Shown here: piece after piece, positions 6,013 to 6,821 of the stretch | Numbering within the stretch: position 1 is the first letter of the stretch | Layout: every line of letters starts with the position of its first letter | DNA from: an uncultured Bacteroidales bacterium | Lineage (GTDB): Bacteria > Bacteroidota > Bacteroidia > Bacteroidales > P3 | DNA: 6,821 nt | Direction of reading: 5' to 3' | Assembly (NCBI GenBank): GCA_947174375.1 | Contig: CAMWIS010000086.1 | Location: forward strand, 1 to 6,821 | The notes under the pieces: generated by a model | Told to the model about the DNA's origin: nothing | Seen by the model: the letters and a program-made list of their open reading frames with translations, nothing else | Databases searched by the model: none | Program-made: the position numbers and the translations under genes

Positions 6013-6821
6013 ATGAAGACGAAACGACCCGTTATCTTGTCCATCGCCGGCTCCGACAGCGGCGGCGGGGCCGGCATACAGGCCGACCTCAAGGCCATTT
6101 CGGCCGTGGGCGGCTATGGCTGTACGGCCATCACGGCCATTACGGCGCAGAATACGCTGGGCGTCCGCGGTGTCTATCCGGTATCGGCCGAAGCCTTGCG
6201 GCAACAGTTGGAAGCCGTGGGCGACGATTTGGCCGTGGCCGCCGTCAAAATCGGGATGCTGCCGACGGCCGAACAGGTGGAAATCGTGGCGCAGGCCATC
6301 GACCGCTACGGCTGGCGACAGGTGGTGCTGGATCCGGTGATGGTGGCCACGAGCGGCGATGTCTTGGTGCAGAGCCCTGTGGCGCGGGCCATGGGGGAGC
6401 GGCTGTTCGGCCGCTGTACGCTGTTGACGCCCAATATGGCCGAGGCCGCCGCGCTCACGGGGCAAGCCGTGTCGGACGAAGCCGGTATGCAGGCGGCCGC
6501 CGGGGCCTTGTTGGCGCAGGGCGCGCGGGCGGTGCTCGTCAAGGGCGGCCACCTCTCGGGCGAAAGCATGACGGACTGGCTGTATATGGCGGAGGCGTCG
6601 GGCGCGGTCGCGCGGTGGGCGTTCACGGCCGCCAAGGTGCATACGGCCAACCTGCACGGCACGGGCTGTACGCTCTCGTCTGCCATCGCCACGTATTTGG
6701 GGTTGGGCTACGCCTTGGAGGAGGCCGTAGAAGCCGGCAAGGGGTATATCAGCCGCGCGATTGCGGCCGCCTGGCCGCTCGGCCACGGCCATGGCCCGGT
6801 GCATCATTTTGTGGATTGGGA
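6013..6821 (+). CDS. thiD: Hydroxymethylpyrimidine/phosphomethylpyrimidine kinase ThiD (3' end cut by window)
   Basis: ThiD phosphorylates HMP to HMP-P and HMP-P to HMP-PP, the substrate of ThiE. The visible 269 residues span nearly all of the ribokinase-like fold: IAGSDSGGGAGIQADLK (11-27), ITAQNT (43-48), KIGML (79-83), VLDPVMVATSGD, LLTPNMAEAAALTG, VLVKGGHLSG, HTANLHGTGCTLSSAIA with the anion-hole and catalytic Cys219, and GPVHHFVDW near the end. In Salmonella ThiD the equivalent GPVHHF segment lies within a few residues of the C-terminus, so only a short tail and stop codon are missing. The start lies 12 bases after the thiF-family stop, so the gene is most likely in the same operon. No fusion partner is visible. 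Confidence 0.96.
   Translation, partial: MKTKRPVILSIAGSDSGGGAGIQADLKAISAVGGYGCTAITAITAQNTLGVRGVYPVSAEALRQQLEAVGDDLAVAAVKIGMLPTAEQVEIVAQAIDRYGWRQVVLDPVMVATSGDVLVQSPVARAMGERLFGRCTLLTPNMAEAAALTGQAVSDEAGMQAAAGALLAQGARAVLVKGGHLSGESMTDWLYMAEASGAVARWAFTAAKVHTANLHGTGCTLSSAIATYLGLGYALEEAVEAGKGYISRAIAAAWPLGHGHGPVHHFVDW

Noticed and set aside
5503..6807. Open frame of 434 codons on the minus strand, antisense to the thiF-family gene and thiD
   Set aside because: It spans two well-supported + strand genes and shows the same low-complexity Arg/Gly/His composition. It is a shadow frame.

Overview
The window is one thiamine (vitamin B1) biosynthesis operon. All genes are on the + strand and are packed almost without gaps behind a TPP riboswitch. 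Three things suggest an anaerobic Bacteroidota organism with a GC-rich genome, for example something Rikenellaceae/Alistipes-like: the leader matches the Bacteroidetes promoter pattern (TTG, 20 nt, TAnnTTTG); start codons have A-rich upstream stretches and no clear Shine-Dalgarno; and the thiazole branch uses ThiH, an oxygen-sensitive radical SAM enzyme, rather than ThiO. The phylum is a reasonable inference. The genus is a guess.

Layout: positions 1-141 hold no convincing gene. This AT-richer stretch has two inverted repeats (the second perhaps the terminator of an upstream gene), a promoter-like motif near 99-129, and a perfect 14-bp palindrome at 136-149. The TPP riboswitch aptamer follows at about 149-224, then a short expression platform with a C-tract. 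Then come a TenI/ThiE2-like paralogue (262-921), thiE (908-1552), thiG (1581-2351), thiC (2385-4094), thiH (4098-5231), a thiF-family gene (5215-6000) and thiD (6013 to the window end, missing only its last few residues).

How they work together: ThiC makes HMP-phosphate from aminoimidazole ribotide and ThiD phosphorylates it to HMP-PP. ThiH cleaves tyrosine to dehydroglycine. ThiG condenses dehydroglycine with deoxyxylulose phosphate and sulfur carried on ThiS-thiocarboxylate to give the thiazole phosphate. ThiF activates ThiS. ThiE joins the two halves into thiamine phosphate, and the TenI-like protein probably acts on the thiazole product. The riboswitch would shut the operon down when TPP is plentiful.

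Most of this is ordinary. The points worth a second look are: the ThiF-family protein has lost the zinc-binding CxxC pairs and the persulfide cysteine known from E. coli ThiF; no thiS is visible in the window; the first-gene ThiE paralogue lacks both the Mg-binding acid of ThiE and the histidine of B. subtilis TenI; and the leader has a palindrome at the expected transcription start and a possible alternative-pairing switch. I see no wholly new system here.
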